Under the pieces are notes generated by a model, which saw only the letters and a program-made list of their open reading frames with translations, had not been told where the DNA came from and searched no databases. The position numbers were made by a program, and so were the translations under genes. A stretch of 64,000 nucleotides of DNA from Clostridium sp. AM30-24. GTDB taxonomy: Bacteria > Bacillota > Clostridia > Lachnospirales > Lachnospiraceae. The stretch covers positions 91,921 through 155,920 of the forward strand of contig NZ_QUJB01000007.1 of NCBI RefSeq assembly GCF_003480435.1. The letters run 5' to 3'. This document shows, piece after piece, positions 24,983 to 33,835 of this stretch (positions are counted from its first letter, which is position 1; each line of letters opens with the position of its first letter).

Positions 24983-25948
24983 ATGAATGTGGATACCTTT
25001 GAACGATTGTTGAAACAGGCGGTCCGGGATGGGAAAACGATCAGAGAACTCAGAATCCGAGTGGGAAAGCCGGTGATGATCCGGATGGAAGATGGGGAAA
25101 ATACCCTTTTTTCAGACGGAACCTGTGGAGCGGCGGAAGCTTATGAAGAAAAAGTTAAGAATGCAGTTCTCGCAGACAGGGAGCTGATCCGTGGAATCCT
25201 GGAGATCTGTTCCAGCCACTCCCTGTATGCATACGAGCGCGAGATCGGTCAGGGATTTCTTACGATACGTGGAGGACACCGCGTGGGGATCGCCGGAAAA
25301 GCGGTGGTGGAGGAGGGAACGGTGAGGACGATTCGGGATATTTCCTCCTTAAATATCCGCGTTGCCCATGAGGTAAGAGGCTGTGCGAAGAACGTGCTGC
25401 CACATCTTATGGAGGGGAAAACATTTCTGAATACACTTTTGATCTCACCACCTGGAGCCGGAAAGACAACACTTTTAAGGGACCTGATCCGGGAGCTTTC
25501 ATGCGGGGGATCGTGGGGAGCGGGGATGAATGTGTCGGTTGTGGACGAGCGCTCGGAGATCGCAGCCTGTTTTGAAGGAATTGCCCAGTGTGATCTTGGC
25601 CCCCGGGCTGATGTGATGGACGGCTGTCCAAAAGCTGAGGGAATGCTCATGATGCTGCGGTCCATGGCACCTGATGTGATGGCGGTGGATGAGGCGGGCG
25701 GAGAAAATGAGATCCTTGCGATGAAATATGGAATGAACTGCGGATGCAGGATCCTTGCGACGGTTCATGGGGCGGATATCGGTGACATCATGAAACGGCC
25801 GGCGTGGAGGAAAATGGCAGAGGAGAAGATATTTTCACGGTATGTCGTTCTCTCCGGGGCTTTGAGGCCGGGGAAGATCGTGGGAATTTATGATGAGCGG
25901 CATGAGATGGTGGCAGCTGCGGATTCTTTCAGTCAGGAATACGGATGA
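24983..25948 (+). CDS. spoIIIAA: stage III sporulation protein AA, ATPase
   Basis: The 321-residue secretion-type ATPase has Walker A PPGAGKTTLLRDLIRE near residue 157, a Walker B region MAVDEAGGENE near 234 and GCRILATVHG near 255. It powers the SpoIIIA-SpoIIQ channel between mother cell and forespore. ATG 24983 with GGGAGAGGA was taken; the frame is open about 58 codons further upstream across the promoter region. It overlaps the next open frame slightly, and the operon continues to 30246. Confidence 0.93.
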   Translation: MNVDTFERLLKQAVRDGKTIRELRIRVGKPVMIRMEDGENTLFSDGTCGAAEAYEEKVKNAVLADRELIRGILEICSSHSLYAYEREIGQGFLTIRGGHRVGIAGKAVVEEGTVRTIRDISSLNIRVAHEVRGCAKNVLPHLMEGKTFLNTLLISPPGAGKTTLLRDLIRELSCGGSWGAGMNVSVVDERSEIAACFEGIAQCDLGPRADVMDGCPKAEGMLMMLRSMAPDVMAVDEAGGENEILAMKYGMNCGCRILATVHGADIGDIMKRPAWRKMAEEKIFSRYVVLSGALRPGKIVGIYDERHEMVAAADSFSQEYG

Positions 25949-26007
25949 TCGCCGGAAATGGTTCCTGTTCACGGGAGGTCATGCGGCTTTTTTCAGGGAG
26001 GGAGGAC

Positions 26008-26544
26008 ATGAAATATTTAGGACTTTTGTGCATGGCTACAGCAGCTGTGGCAGGAGGTTTTCTGATGGCGGGGGAGTGGGAGATGCGAGTGAAGCTTCTC
26101 GGAATCTTCCGGCAGATGGCGGTCTATTTAAAGGCACGGATCCTGTACTCCAACGAGACACTTCCGGAGGCGCTGAAGGAGGTGGGCAACCGATTTGCGG
26201 ATGAATCCTCCGGGATGGCAGCGGAAGCCGGACTTTTTTTCCTGCGGGTGGAAAAGCGGATGGAGAAAGAAAAAGGAAGGCCTTTTTCCGAAATCTGGGT
26301 GGAGGAAACAGAAAAATTCCCGGACGACCTGCCCCTGAGAAAGCAGGATCTTGAGGCGATAAGGACACTGGGAAAAAATCTCGGTTACGCGGACAAAAAG
26401 ACCCAGGAACGGACGATCCTGTTTTATCTGGAACAGACAGATGATTCACTGGCGTTTTTAAAAAAGGAAATGGAGGGCCGGACGAAACTTTACCGGTCTC
26501 TTGGGATGGCGGCAGGGCTTTTCATCCTGGTGCTTTTCGCGTAG
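26008..26544 (+). CDS. spoIIIAB: stage III sporulation protein AB
   Basis: The 178-residue protein has an N-terminal membrane helix, a long helical middle (KLLGIFRQMAVYLKARILYSN near residue 30) and a C-terminal membrane helix (SLGMAAGLFILVLFA), with the GspF-like character of SpoIIIAB. ATG 26008 follows GGGAGGGAGG and gives the usual length. Upstream in-frame ATGs at 25945 and 25981 would lengthen it and overlap spoIIIAA. Confidence 0.9.
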   Translation: MKYLGLLCMATAAVAGGFLMAGEWEMRVKLLGIFRQMAVYLKARILYSNETLPEALKEVGNRFADESSGMAAEAGLFFLRVEKRMEKEKGRPFSEIWVEETEKFPDDLPLRKQDLEAIRTLGKNLGYADKKTQERTILFYLEQTDDSLAFLKKEMEGRTKLYRSLGMAAGLFILVLFA

Positions 26545-26556
26545 AGGGGGAAGTGT

Positions 26557-26751
26557 ATGGGAGTAAATCTGATTTTTAAGATCGCGGCGGTTGGGATCCT
26601 GGTGTCGGTGATGTGTCAGGTGTTAAAACACAGCGGGCGGGAGGATCAGGCATTCCTTACGAGCCTCGCTGGCCTGATCCTGGTGCTGTTCTGGATCGTG
26701 CCGTATATTTACGAGCTTTTTGAGACAATAAAAAACCTGTTTTCATTATGA
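26557..26751 (+). CDS. spoIIIAC: stage III sporulation protein AC
   Basis: This 64-residue protein has two membrane helices (LIFKIAAVGILVSVMCQVL and LAGLILVLFWIVPYIYEL) and fits SpoIIIAC in size and sequence. It is a small membrane part of the SpoIIIA channel. GAGGGGG precedes the ATG. Confidence 0.95.
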   Translation: MGVNLIFKIAAVGILVSVMCQVLKHSGREDQAFLTSLAGLILVLFWIVPYIYELFETIKNLFSL

Positions 26752-26773
26752 GGATCATGAAGGGAGGTATTTT

Positions 26774-27160
26774 ATGGCGGTAGTTCAGGCGGCTCTTCTG
26801 GGGCTTACAGCGGTTCTGCTTGCAGCACAGTTAAAGCCCTTGCGGCCGGAGTATGCAGTCTATCTGGTGCTGGCAGCTTCCATAGGAGTCGGATTTCTTG
26901 GGCTCGCGAGGCTTGGTGTGTTGTTAGACACTTTGCGGGAGATCGGAAATGGGATCCGGATCCGTCATGTATATCTGGCGGCACTCTTAAAAATGGCGGG
27001 AATCACCTACATTGCGGAGTTTACATCCGGAATCTGCAAGGATGCCGGATATCAGGCGGTGGGAAATCAGGTGGAGATGGTCGGAAAGCTGGCGATTCTG
27101 GCGGTGAGTGCGCCGGTGGTGCTGTCATTGGTGGAGACATTGAAGGTGTTTATGGGATGA
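26774..27160 (+). CDS. spoIIIAD: stage III sporulation protein AD
   Basis: The 128-residue membrane protein has about four hydrophobic helices and ends SLVETLKVFMG, as in SpoIIIAD. The conserved segment ITYIAEFTSGICKDAGYQAVG is near residue 75. The stop overlaps the spoIIIAE start (ATGA at 27157-27160). Confidence 0.94.
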   Translation: MAVVQAALLGLTAVLLAAQLKPLRPEYAVYLVLAASIGVGFLGLARLGVLLDTLREIGNGIRIRHVYLAALLKMAGITYIAEFTSGICKDAGYQAVGNQVEMVGKLAILAVSAPVVLSLVETLKVFMG

Positions 27161-28362
27161 GGTGGAAGAGAGATCTATTTCTGCTGCTGGGACTTGTTGC
27201 GGGGATCTTTTTTGGAATCTGGCATTGGAAGATTCCGGTGCTTGCGGCAGAACCGGTGGATTCCGGGAAGAAAACAGGACAGCGGATGTGGGTGACAGAT
27301 GAGGAGGAGCCAGATATCGATCTCACGGAAATTCAGGACTATCTGGACCAAATCGGTGGGGATCAGGCAGTGGGAATGACATTCCGGGAAATGATGGACA
27401 GGATCAGAGACGGTGATGTGGAGAACGTCTTTATATATGGAAGGGACAGGATCATTTCCGCGCTGTTCTCGGAGCTTAGGACAAACACTTCATTTCTTGC
27501 AGAGATCCTGATCTTATCCCTTTGCGGGGCGGCATGTTCCGGCTTTTTGGGGATCTTTGGCTCCAGTCAGCTGTCAGAGACGGGCTTCTATGTGATCTGT
27601 ATCTGCGTACAGACCTTTTTGGCGGCCAGTTTTTTTGCCAGCATCCGTATCGCCGAGGAGACAACAGGAGATATCTTAGGGTTCATGAAGGTTCTGCTTC
27701 CAGCGTATTTTCTTGCGGTGACCATGGCCGGAGGGGCGGTGACATCGGCATCGGTCTGCGGGTTTACACTGGGAGCCATCGGTGTGATCCAGACGGTGGT
27801 CTCAGGATTTCTCTTACCGATCATGAAGCTTTATATGGTATTCTCGCTGGTTGGAAATCTGTTCCGGGAGGAGATGTTTTCCGTGATGACGGAGCTTCTC
27901 GGAAAGGTTGTGGAGTGGACTGTGAAGACCATGTTCGGGATCGTTGTAGGGTTCCACCTGATCCAGGGGCTGGTGCTTCCCCAGGCAGATGCCATGAAAA
28001 ATGCGGCAGTCATGCGGACCATCGAGGCAGTTCCAGGAATCGGTTCCGGTGCAGGGGCAGTGTCCAATCTTTTGCTTGGTTCGGCAGTCCTTATAAAGAA
28101 CACGTCAGGGGCTGCTGCGGTGGCAGTCCTCATCTTTTTAGCGGCAGTTCCCATGGTGAAGCTTGCAGTGCTGATGGTACTCTATAATCTGGCTGCGGCA
28201 GTGATGCAGCCGGTGTGTGACCAGCGCCTGACTGCATGCATGACGCAGAATGCCGCGGGACATGGAATGCTGCTTAAGATCGTCGGGTATTCACTGGCAC
28301 TGTTTGCGGTGACCATCGCGGTGATCAGTTATTCCACGAATGCAGTGTATTGGGCGGGGTGA
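27157..28362 (+). CDS. spoIIIAE: stage III sporulation protein AE
   Basis: The 401-residue polytopic membrane protein has an N-terminal signal-like helix, an extracytoplasmic segment (residues 27-110) and eight or so helices with conserved parts such as FHLIQGLVLPQADAMKNAAVMR and EAVPGIGSGAGAVSNLLLGSAVLIKN (read in pieces). It is the large membrane component of the channel. It overlaps spoIIIAD by four bases. Confidence 0.94.
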   Translation: MRWKRDLFLLLGLVAGIFFGIWHWKIPVLAAEPVDSGKKTGQRMWVTDEEEPDIDLTEIQDYLDQIGGDQAVGMTFREMMDRIRDGDVENVFIYGRDRIISALFSELRTNTSFLAEILILSLCGAACSGFLGIFGSSQLSETGFYVICICVQTFLAASFFASIRIAEETTGDILGFMKVLLPAYFLAVTMAGGAVTSASVCGFTLGAIGVIQTVVSGFLLPIMKLYMVFSLVGNLFREEMFSVMTELLGKVVEWTVKTMFGIVVGFHLIQGLVLPQADAMKNAAVMRTIEAVPGIGSGAGAVSNLLLGSAVLIKNTSGAAAVAVLIFLAAVPMVKLAVLMVLYNLAAAVMQPVCDQRLTACMTQNAAGHGMLLKIVGYSLALFAVTIAVISYSTNAVYWAG

Positions 28363-28367
28363 TCGAC

Positions 28368-28880
28368 ATGAAAGCAGTTGAAAACTGGGTGCAGGACATC
28401 ATTTTTTATATGTTTTTTGTCACGATGGTCATGAACCTTCTGCCGGATCCAAAGTATGAAAAATATCTGCGGTTGTTTGCGGGGACTGTTCTGATCCTGC
28501 TTGTGTTCGGACCGATCGCGCGGATCACGGGGGTGGAGACAGCGATGGCGGGGATATTTGAGAAGATCACATTTGAGAATGATGTCCGGACACTGAAAGA
28601 AGAGCTGGGGGCTGCGGATGAGCGGCGGATCGCAGGCTTTTATGAGCAGTACCGGAAAGCTGTGGAATCAGACCTCCGTGCCCTGGCAGAGAGTGACGGA
28701 GTGGAATGTGTGAGTGTCTCGGCGCAGGTGGCAGATACCGGAAATGTCAGCCATGTAAAGATGGTGATACGGGGCGGGCAAAATCAGACCGGGGCAGTGA
28801 TCGCTTCGGTGAGAAGAAGGATAGGAGCTTATTATGGAGTGGAAGAACAGGACATTGAGATCGGTATTGAAAGGAAATAA
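28368..28880 (+). CDS. spoIIIAF: stage III sporulation protein AF
   Basis: The 170-residue protein has two N-terminal membrane helices (FYMFFVTMVMNLLP and GTVLILLVFGPIARI) and a soluble C-terminal domain with an alpha-beta pattern typical of SpoIIIAF. ATG 28368 was chosen; GTG 28359, which overlaps the spoIIIAE stop, is an alternative. Its 3' end overlaps spoIIIAG by 47 bases in another frame. Confidence 0.92.
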   Translation: MKAVENWVQDIIFYMFFVTMVMNLLPDPKYEKYLRLFAGTVLILLVFGPIARITGVETAMAGIFEKITFENDVRTLKEELGAADERRIAGFYEQYRKAVESDLRALAESDGVECVSVSAQVADTGNVSHVKMVIRGGQNQTGAVIASVRRRIGAYYGVEEQDIEIGIERK

Positions 28881-29451
28881 GGAGAAGGTGATTTTTCTAT
28901 TCTGTTCGGGTCTGCTGCTGTTTGTGATCTCGCTGCCGTCCGGGAAGGCCACGGATCCCGAATGGAAGGGAAAAACGGCAGAGGTGCTTGCGGATGTCAG
29001 CGTGAATGGTGAGGACACTGCGGTGGAAGACGCCGGGGCAAAGACAGAGAATAGTTCTTACGAGAAATTGCTGGAGCAGCGGATCCGGGAACTCTTAAAA
29101 AATGTTGAGGGGGTCGGGGAGGTGGATGTGATGGTGGTGCTGAAAGCTTCGGAGGAGAGGATCTGGCATGTGGATAAGAGCAGTACATCCTCGGTGACGG
29201 AGGAGAACGGGGCAGGTTCCGGGAGCTCGCGGGTCACCAGAGAGGAGAACCAGTCCGTGAGCACGGTACTGGACGGAAAGAGCCAGTCTCCGGTGATGGA
29301 GAAGGAAGTGAAGCCGGAGATATCCGGCGTGGTCATCAGTGCGGACGGTGGTGGAAGCGCGGTGATCCGGGCGGAGATCTCGGGAGCGATGGAGGCACTT
29401 TTAGGGCTTCCGGCGAATAAGATCAAGGTGATGAAGAGGGCGGCTAAATAA
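28834..29451 (+). CDS. spoIIIAG: stage III sporulation protein AG
   Basis: The 205-residue protein has one membrane helix (VIFLFCSGLLLFVISLP, residues 19-35) and a ring-building domain with the family segment YEKLLEQRIRELLKNVEGVG near residue 74. A Ser-rich, variable insert (near 115-145) precedes the C-terminal part with SGVVISADGGGSAVIRAEIS (in pieces). In other species SpoIIIAG forms a large ring in the intermembrane space. Confidence 0.93.
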   Translation: MEWKNRTLRSVLKGNKEKVIFLFCSGLLLFVISLPSGKATDPEWKGKTAEVLADVSVNGEDTAVEDAGAKTENSSYEKLLEQRIRELLKNVEGVGEVDVMVVLKASEERIWHVDKSSTSSVTEENGAGSGSSRVTREENQSVSTVLDGKSQSPVMEKEVKPEISGVVISADGGGSAVIRAEISGAMEALLGLPANKIKVMKRAAK

Positions 29452-29517
29452 CCGCATATTTCATGCTGGGAAACATAGAATGGAAGTATGAAAGTATGGG
29501 AAAGAAGGAGTTTTGCG

Positions 29518-30246
29518 ATGAAACGGATCTTCAGAAGAAATCAGATCATTATCACGACGCTTGCAGTTATGATCGCGGCGGCAGGATACCTGAATTACTC
29601 GTCAAAGAAGGAAGTTGCGGGAGCAGAGGTGTACGAGGCAGGAATGATGGATATTTCCGATGCGGATATTCTGGCGGAGAATCAGGCAAAGAATGGGGGG
29701 AATGATGGAAAACTCAGGGAAATTGCCGGCCTTGACGGGGACAGAGAAGAACTTCTGCCGGATGGGAATGAGGTGGCTGCAGTGCCTGAGAGCACGGAAG
29801 CTGCCGGCACGGAGATTTCAGGGCAGGAGACAGCGGCGGCGGGAATTGAGAATCCGGGTGAGGCGGTGCTCACCGGCGGAACAGGGATTTCGGAGTACAT
29901 AGCTGGCGTCCAACTTGGCAGGGAGCAGATCCGGGCAAAGAATAAGGAAACTCTGATGCAGATCATCAACAGTGACCAGATCTCGGAGGAGGAGAAGCAG
30001 ACGGCGATCCAGAACCTCATCGGGATGACGGAGATCTCGGAAAAGGAGAACGCGGCGGAGACGCTTTTAAAGGCAAAAGGCTTTGTGGACCCGGTGGTCA
30101 GCATCACGGACGGGAAGGCAGACGTTGTTGTGAATGCGGCCTCGCTTACGGACCAGGAGCGGGCACAGATCGAGGACATTGTGAAGAGAAAGACAGAGAT
30201 CGGGGCAGATGGGATCGTGATCACGCTGCTGGATGCGGAGGAGTGA
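29518..30246 (+). CDS. spoIIIAH: stage III sporulation protein AH
   Basis: The 242-residue protein has an N-terminal membrane helix (IIITTLAVMIAAAGYLNYS), a Glu/Gly-rich linker (residues 30-125) and a C-terminal YscJ/FliF-like ring domain with the segment TAIQNLIGMTEISEKENAAE. This domain binds SpoIIQ of the forespore. ATG 29518 follows AAGAAGGAG by eight bases; an ATG at 29488 is less likely. It is the last gene of the operon. Confidence 0.93.
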   Translation: MKRIFRRNQIIITTLAVMIAAAGYLNYSSKKEVAGAEVYEAGMMDISDADILAENQAKNGGNDGKLREIAGLDGDREELLPDGNEVAAVPESTEAAGTEISGQETAAAGIENPGEAVLTGGTGISEYIAGVQLGREQIRAKNKETLMQIINSDQISEEEKQTAIQNLIGMTEISEKENAAETLLKAKGFVDPVVSITDGKADVVVNAASLTDQERAQIEDIVKRKTEIGADGIVITLLDAEE

Positions 30247-30276
30247 TAAAAAGAACTATGCAAAGAGAGGAGAAAA

Positions 30277-30285
30277 TGGTATAAT
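30277..30285 (+). promoter_or_regulatory. extended -10 promoter of the Gls24-family gene
   Basis: TGGTATAAT is a perfect extended -10 element. The -35 region is poor. It separates this gene from the sporulation operon. Confidence 0.6.
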
Positions 30286-30318
30286 AACTGTATCTTTGAT
30301 ATACAGGAGGTAATTGTT

Positions 30319-30702
30319 GTGGCAGCGGAAACAGAGAGAAGCAGTCATAAGGTTTATGAAAAGGACAAAATTGGAGAAGTCCAGATTGCGGATGAAGTCG
30401 TGGCAATTATTGCCGGCCTGGCAGCAACTGAAGTTGACGGCGTGGACTCCATGGCGGGAAATATTACGAACGAGCTGGTTGGAAAGCTTGGAATGAAGAA
30501 CCTTTCCAAAGGCGTTAAGGTGGAAGTTACGGAGGAGCATGTAAGCGTAAATATGGCTCTGAATCTGAAATATGGATATAGTATTCCGGACGTCTGCGAG
30601 AAGGTGCAGGAGAAGGTTAAGAACGCGATCGAGAACATGACGGGACTTATGGTACTTGATGTGAATATTAAGATTGCCGGGGTCAGCCTGGAAGAAAAGT
30701 AA
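30319..30702 (+). CDS. Asp23/Gls24 family envelope stress protein
   Basis: The 127-residue protein is a single Asp23/Gls24 domain: IGEVQIADEVVAIIAGLAA near residue 17, VDGVDSMAG near 40, and VKVEVTEEHVSVNMALNLKYG near 65. Such proteins lie at the membrane or cytoplasm and are linked to envelope stress; in Clostridia one is often found near nusB, as here. GTG 30319 follows AGGAGGTAATT. Confidence 0.92.
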   Translation: MAAETERSSHKVYEKDKIGEVQIADEVVAIIAGLAATEVDGVDSMAGNITNELVGKLGMKNLSKGVKVEVTEEHVSVNMALNLKYGYSIPDVCEKVQEKVKNAIENMTGLMVLDVNIKIAGVSLEEK

Positions 30703-30719
30703 AGATTGTGACTGCGTGA

Positions 30720-30758
30720 GGGCAGGATTCCCGGGAGACCGGGGGTCCTGCCCTTTTT
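30720..30758. terminator. intrinsic terminator between convergent genes
   Basis: GGGCAGGA (30720-30727) and TCCTGCCC (30746-30753) with inner CCGG/CCGG form a strong stem. TTTTT follows on the plus strand. Confidence 0.85.
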
Positions 30759-30765
30759 GGTGGAC

Positions 30766-31701
30766 TTATTCTATCTCGATCGTGTAGTTATAGCTGTAGG
30801 TATGGACGTAAAGTGTATTATCCTGGTATACGAGGAGATCAGGCTGTTTTTTTAGAGTCAGTCGGGAGAGAACCTCGCCGGTGTGGAGATCGAGCTGATA
30901 GAGGTAGTCGTCCTCGGAGGTGAAGCCATATCCGCAGATGATCACATTGTCTTTTACGATAAAGTTCATGGAATTACAGGTCTGGTCAGCGCTTCTCCAG
31001 AGGAGTTTGTCATTTTCCAGATCATAGGCAAACATGAAACAGGTATCCGGCTGGGCGTAGCCGTTTGTCACGCTGGCTCCGTAGAAGATTCCGTCCTTCA
31101 GACAGGCATTGTTTCCGTTGATGTACCATTTGTCGGTGGGATAAGTTAAGACATACAGGCAGTTTCCGGTACCGTTCTCAAAAATATAAAGCTCTTCGCC
31201 GGACCAGAGGTACTGGTAGTTGTCATCATAAAAGCTGTTCCAGTCGGTGCCGATCATTGGGAGGGATAGTCCTTTCCTGTCGTACCATTCGTTTGCAAAA
31301 TCGATACCGTTTTCTTCTTCGGATACGATCCTTAAATCAAAAGGAGCGGCGGCATCACCGGTGGGATGTGTCTCCCTGGCTGTGGACAGGTCGATGGTAA
31401 TGTATTTTGTCTCAGGAGCCGTATTTTCGGTGTCAGTATTGGCAGCAGGGCTGGTTTCTGTTTTCATATCGGTTTCAGAGCTTTCTGCTGCCACTGTTTT
31501 CATGTCAGATTCAGAGGTGCTTTCTGCCGTTGTTTCTGTAGCATTTTTAGAACTGGATTCCGTCTCTCCTTTTAATTCGATTTCGGAAGTTTGTATCGCT
31601 GTTTCTGCGGGAGTATCTGTTGAAATCGTGTTTTTCTCAGCGCCGCATCCTGATAATAACATGCACAGGATGATGAACGGCAGGTATTTTACGTTGTTCA
31701 T
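30766..31701 (-). CDS. lipoprotein with Thr/Ser/Glu-rich linker and beta-propeller-like domain
   Basis: The 311-residue precursor has a lipoprotein signal peptide (LSGC, Cys19), a linker rich in Thr, Ser and Glu to about residue 110, and a C-terminal domain of repeated beta strands with Trp/Tyr-rich turns (YLWSGEELYIFENGTGN, LLWRSADQTC, YQLDLHTGEVLSRLTL). The latter resembles PQQ/DUF5050-like propeller repeats. It is probably a cell-surface sensor or binding protein of unknown role. AGAAAGGAAAA precedes the ATG. Confidence 0.75.
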   Translation of the reverse strand: MNNVKYLPFIILCMLLSGCGAEKNTISTDTPAETAIQTSEIELKGETESSSKNATETTAESTSESDMKTVAAESSETDMKTETSPAANTDTENTAPETKYITIDLSTARETHPTGDAAAPFDLRIVSEEENGIDFANEWYDRKGLSLPMIGTDWNSFYDDNYQYLWSGEELYIFENGTGNCLYVLTYPTDKWYINGNNACLKDGIFYGASVTNGYAQPDTCFMFAYDLENDKLLWRSADQTCNSMNFIVKDNVIICGYGFTSEDDYLYQLDLHTGEVLSRLTLKKQPDLLVYQDNTLYVHTYSYNYTIEIE

Positions 31702-31800
31702 TGTATTATTTTCCTTTCTGAGGTAAGTTTGGAATTCTGAAGGGATCAGAAAGAGTATACCATATCATAAGGATAAAAAAAACATCTCTCACATAAGGAC

Positions 31801-31829
31801 TTGTGAAAATATACATTTTCATGTATAAT
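31801..31829 (+). promoter_or_regulatory. promoter of nusB-xseA
   Basis: TTGTGA (31801-31806), 17 bases, TATAAT (31824-31829). A terminator-like hairpin lies only 40 bases downstream of the predicted start. Confidence 0.7.
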
Positions 31830-31869
31830 CCTAAATTAGGAGTACTCTGTTCTGCGCTCACATCTGCAG

Positions 31870-31891
31870 AAGCTGCAAAAGGCAGCTTTTT
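31870..31891 (+). terminator. leader terminator upstream of nusB
   Basis: AAGCTGC (31870-31876), a 5-base loop, GCAGCTT (31882-31888) and a T-run form a compact intrinsic terminator between the promoter and nusB. It would cut most transcripts to about 55 bases unless read through. Confidence 0.65.
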
Positions 31892-31994
31892 CGGAAGCAT
31901 GGCGGCAAAAAGAGCAGTTCAGAGATTGACAATCAGAGCAGCACGGACTGACGGAAAAGCCCGTCGGCCCGTTCAGATAAACGGAGGTAGAAAA

Positions 31995-32450
31995 GTGACC
32001 AGAAGGGAAGCCAGAGAACATTGTTTTAAAATGCTGTTCTGCCAGGATTTTTACCCGGCAGAGGAGAAGGAAGAGCAGTTAGAGAAATATTTTGAAGCGC
32101 CGAAGGAGGATGTGACCGGCGAAGACGGAAAAGATGAGATCCTTCATGATCCGTTTGAGAAAGAAGAGGACCGCGCATACCTCGAAAAACGCGTCGAGAA
32201 GATCATGGAACTGATCCCGGAGATCGATGAAAAGATCAACGAGATCGCGGAAGGCTGGAGAACAAGACGTATGGGTAAAGTTGAGCTTACGATTTTACGT
32301 CTTGCAGTGTTCGAGATGAAATATGATGAGGAGATCCCGGAGAAGGTTGCCATCAACGAAGCGGTTGAACTCGCAAAGAAATTCGGCGGAGATGAAGCCC
32401 CGGCATTTGTAAACGGTATCCTTGCAAAACTGATCCAGAAAGGCAATTAA
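31995..32450 (+). CDS. nusB: transcription antitermination factor NusB
   Basis: The 151-residue all-helical protein starts with the family N-terminus TRREAREHCFKMLFCQDF at GTG 31995, after GGAGGTAGAAAA. A charged insert is present near residues 25-60, and the RNA/NusE-binding part follows (RRMGKVELTILRLAVFEM, AINEAVELAKKFGGDEAPAFVNGIL in pieces). With NusE it promotes rRNA antitermination. The open frame reaches back to 31803 through the promoter and leader, which is not coding. It is followed three bases later by xseA. Confidence 0.95.
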   Translation: MTRREAREHCFKMLFCQDFYPAEEKEEQLEKYFEAPKEDVTGEDGKDEILHDPFEKEEDRAYLEKRVEKIMELIPEIDEKINEIAEGWRTRRMGKVELTILRLAVFEMKYDEEIPEKVAINEAVELAKKFGGDEAPAFVNGILAKLIQKGN

Positions 32451-32453
32451 ACG

Positions 32454-33722
32454 ATGGCAGGTGTTTACTCTGTTGCACAGGTAAATTCATACATCAAAAA
32501 TATGTTTGCACAGGACTTCCTTCTTCGCCGCCTGTCGGTGAAGGGGGAAGTTTCCAACTGTAAGTATCACAGTTCCGGACATATCTATTTCACACTGAAA
32601 GACGGCGGCGGAACACTTCAGGCTGTCATGTTCGCAAGCCAGCGCCGCGGCCTCAACTTTAAGCTTGCCGAGGGACAGCAGGTTGTTGTAAAAGGAACTG
32701 TGTATGTCTACGAGCGGGACGGAAAATACCAGCTCTACGCGTCAGAAATCGAACTTTCCGGGCGCGGAGACCTGTATCTGAGATTTGAAAAACTCTTAAA
32801 AGAGCTGGAAGAGATGGGGATGTTTGACTCGCAGTATAAGCGGCCGATCCCGCGGTTCGCAAAGACCGTGGGAATCGTCACAGCGCCCACGGGAGCTGCG
32901 ATCCGGGATATTATGAATATCTCCCACAGACGGAATCCATATGTCCAGCTGATCCTCTACCCGGCCCTGGTTCAGGGAGACGGCGCAAAGGACAGCATCG
33001 TAAAAGGAATCCGGACACTTGATGCGATGGGACTGGATGTCCTGATCGTCGGGCGCGGCGGCGGTTCGATCGAAGACCTTTGGGCCTTCAACGAGGAGGA
33101 AGTCGCCAGAGCGATCTTCGCATGCAATACGCCGGTGATCTCCGCAGTCGGTCACGAGACCGATGTGACGATCGCGGATTACGCGGCAGATCTTCGGGCA
33201 CCGACTCCGTCAGCAGCGGCAGAGCTTGCGGTATTTGATTATTTCCAGTTCCGGATGGATCTGAATGCGAGAAAACAGCGCCTGATGAAGGAGATGGGAA
33301 CAAGTCTTGAGCGGGCTAAAAGCAGGTTAAAGCATGATGAGCTGACATTGCGGTTTTATGACCCGAAGAGCCAGCTGAATGAGAAGAAAAAGCGGCTGGC
33401 GGACGCGGAAGATACACTTTTACGTCTGATCGCAGAGCGGCAGCAGGAGGCGAGACGTGATCTGCAGAATGCGGAGACACTGCTCAGAAGATCCATGGCG
33501 GACCGGCTTGCGGCTGATAAGAGAAATCTTGCGGTGAAGAGTGAACGTCTGTGGGGACTGTCCCCGTTAAAGAAGATCAGCGGAGGATTCGGATTTATCA
33601 CGGACGGGGATGGAAAACGTCTGGAGACTGTGGAACAGGCGGAAGCCGGAAAACGGATCACGGTCCGGGTGAAGGACGGTCGAATCGGGGCTGTTGTAGA
33701 TCATGTTGAGAAGTATCGGTAG
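32454..33722 (+). CDS. xseA: exodeoxyribonuclease VII large subunit
   Basis: The 422-residue subunit has an N-terminal OB fold (SVAQVNSYIKNMFAQDFLLRRLSVKGEVSN in pieces), the catalytic core with TAPTGAAIRDIMNISHRRNP near 142 and RGGGSIEDLWAFNEEEVARAI near 200, and GHETDVTIADYAADLRAPTPSAAAE (pieces) near 234, then a long coiled coil. With XseB it degrades single-stranded DNA to oligonucleotides in repair. Confidence 0.95.
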   Translation: MAGVYSVAQVNSYIKNMFAQDFLLRRLSVKGEVSNCKYHSSGHIYFTLKDGGGTLQAVMFASQRRGLNFKLAEGQQVVVKGTVYVYERDGKYQLYASEIELSGRGDLYLRFEKLLKELEEMGMFDSQYKRPIPRFAKTVGIVTAPTGAAIRDIMNISHRRNPYVQLILYPALVQGDGAKDSIVKGIRTLDAMGLDVLIVGRGGGSIEDLWAFNEEEVARAIFACNTPVISAVGHETDVTIADYAADLRAPTPSAAAELAVFDYFQFRMDLNARKQRLMKEMGTSLERAKSRLKHDELTLRFYDPKSQLNEKKKRLADAEDTLLRLIAERQQEARRDLQNAETLLRRSMADRLAADKRNLAVKSERLWGLSPLKKISGGFGFITDGDGKRLETVEQAEAGKRITVRVKDGRIGAVVDHVEKYR

Positions 33723-33835
33723 GAATCCACCACAGAATATTATCTATCGCACCAATTTTCACGAATAATCAAACAATAATTCAAGTAGGAAAATAGAACG
33801 ATACGGTAGTACACGCTGCCGCAGTGAGGAATCAT

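Noticed and set aside
31803..31994. N-terminal extension of nusB
   Set aside because: It covers the -10 element and a leader terminator; GTG 31995 with GGAGG matches NusB length.
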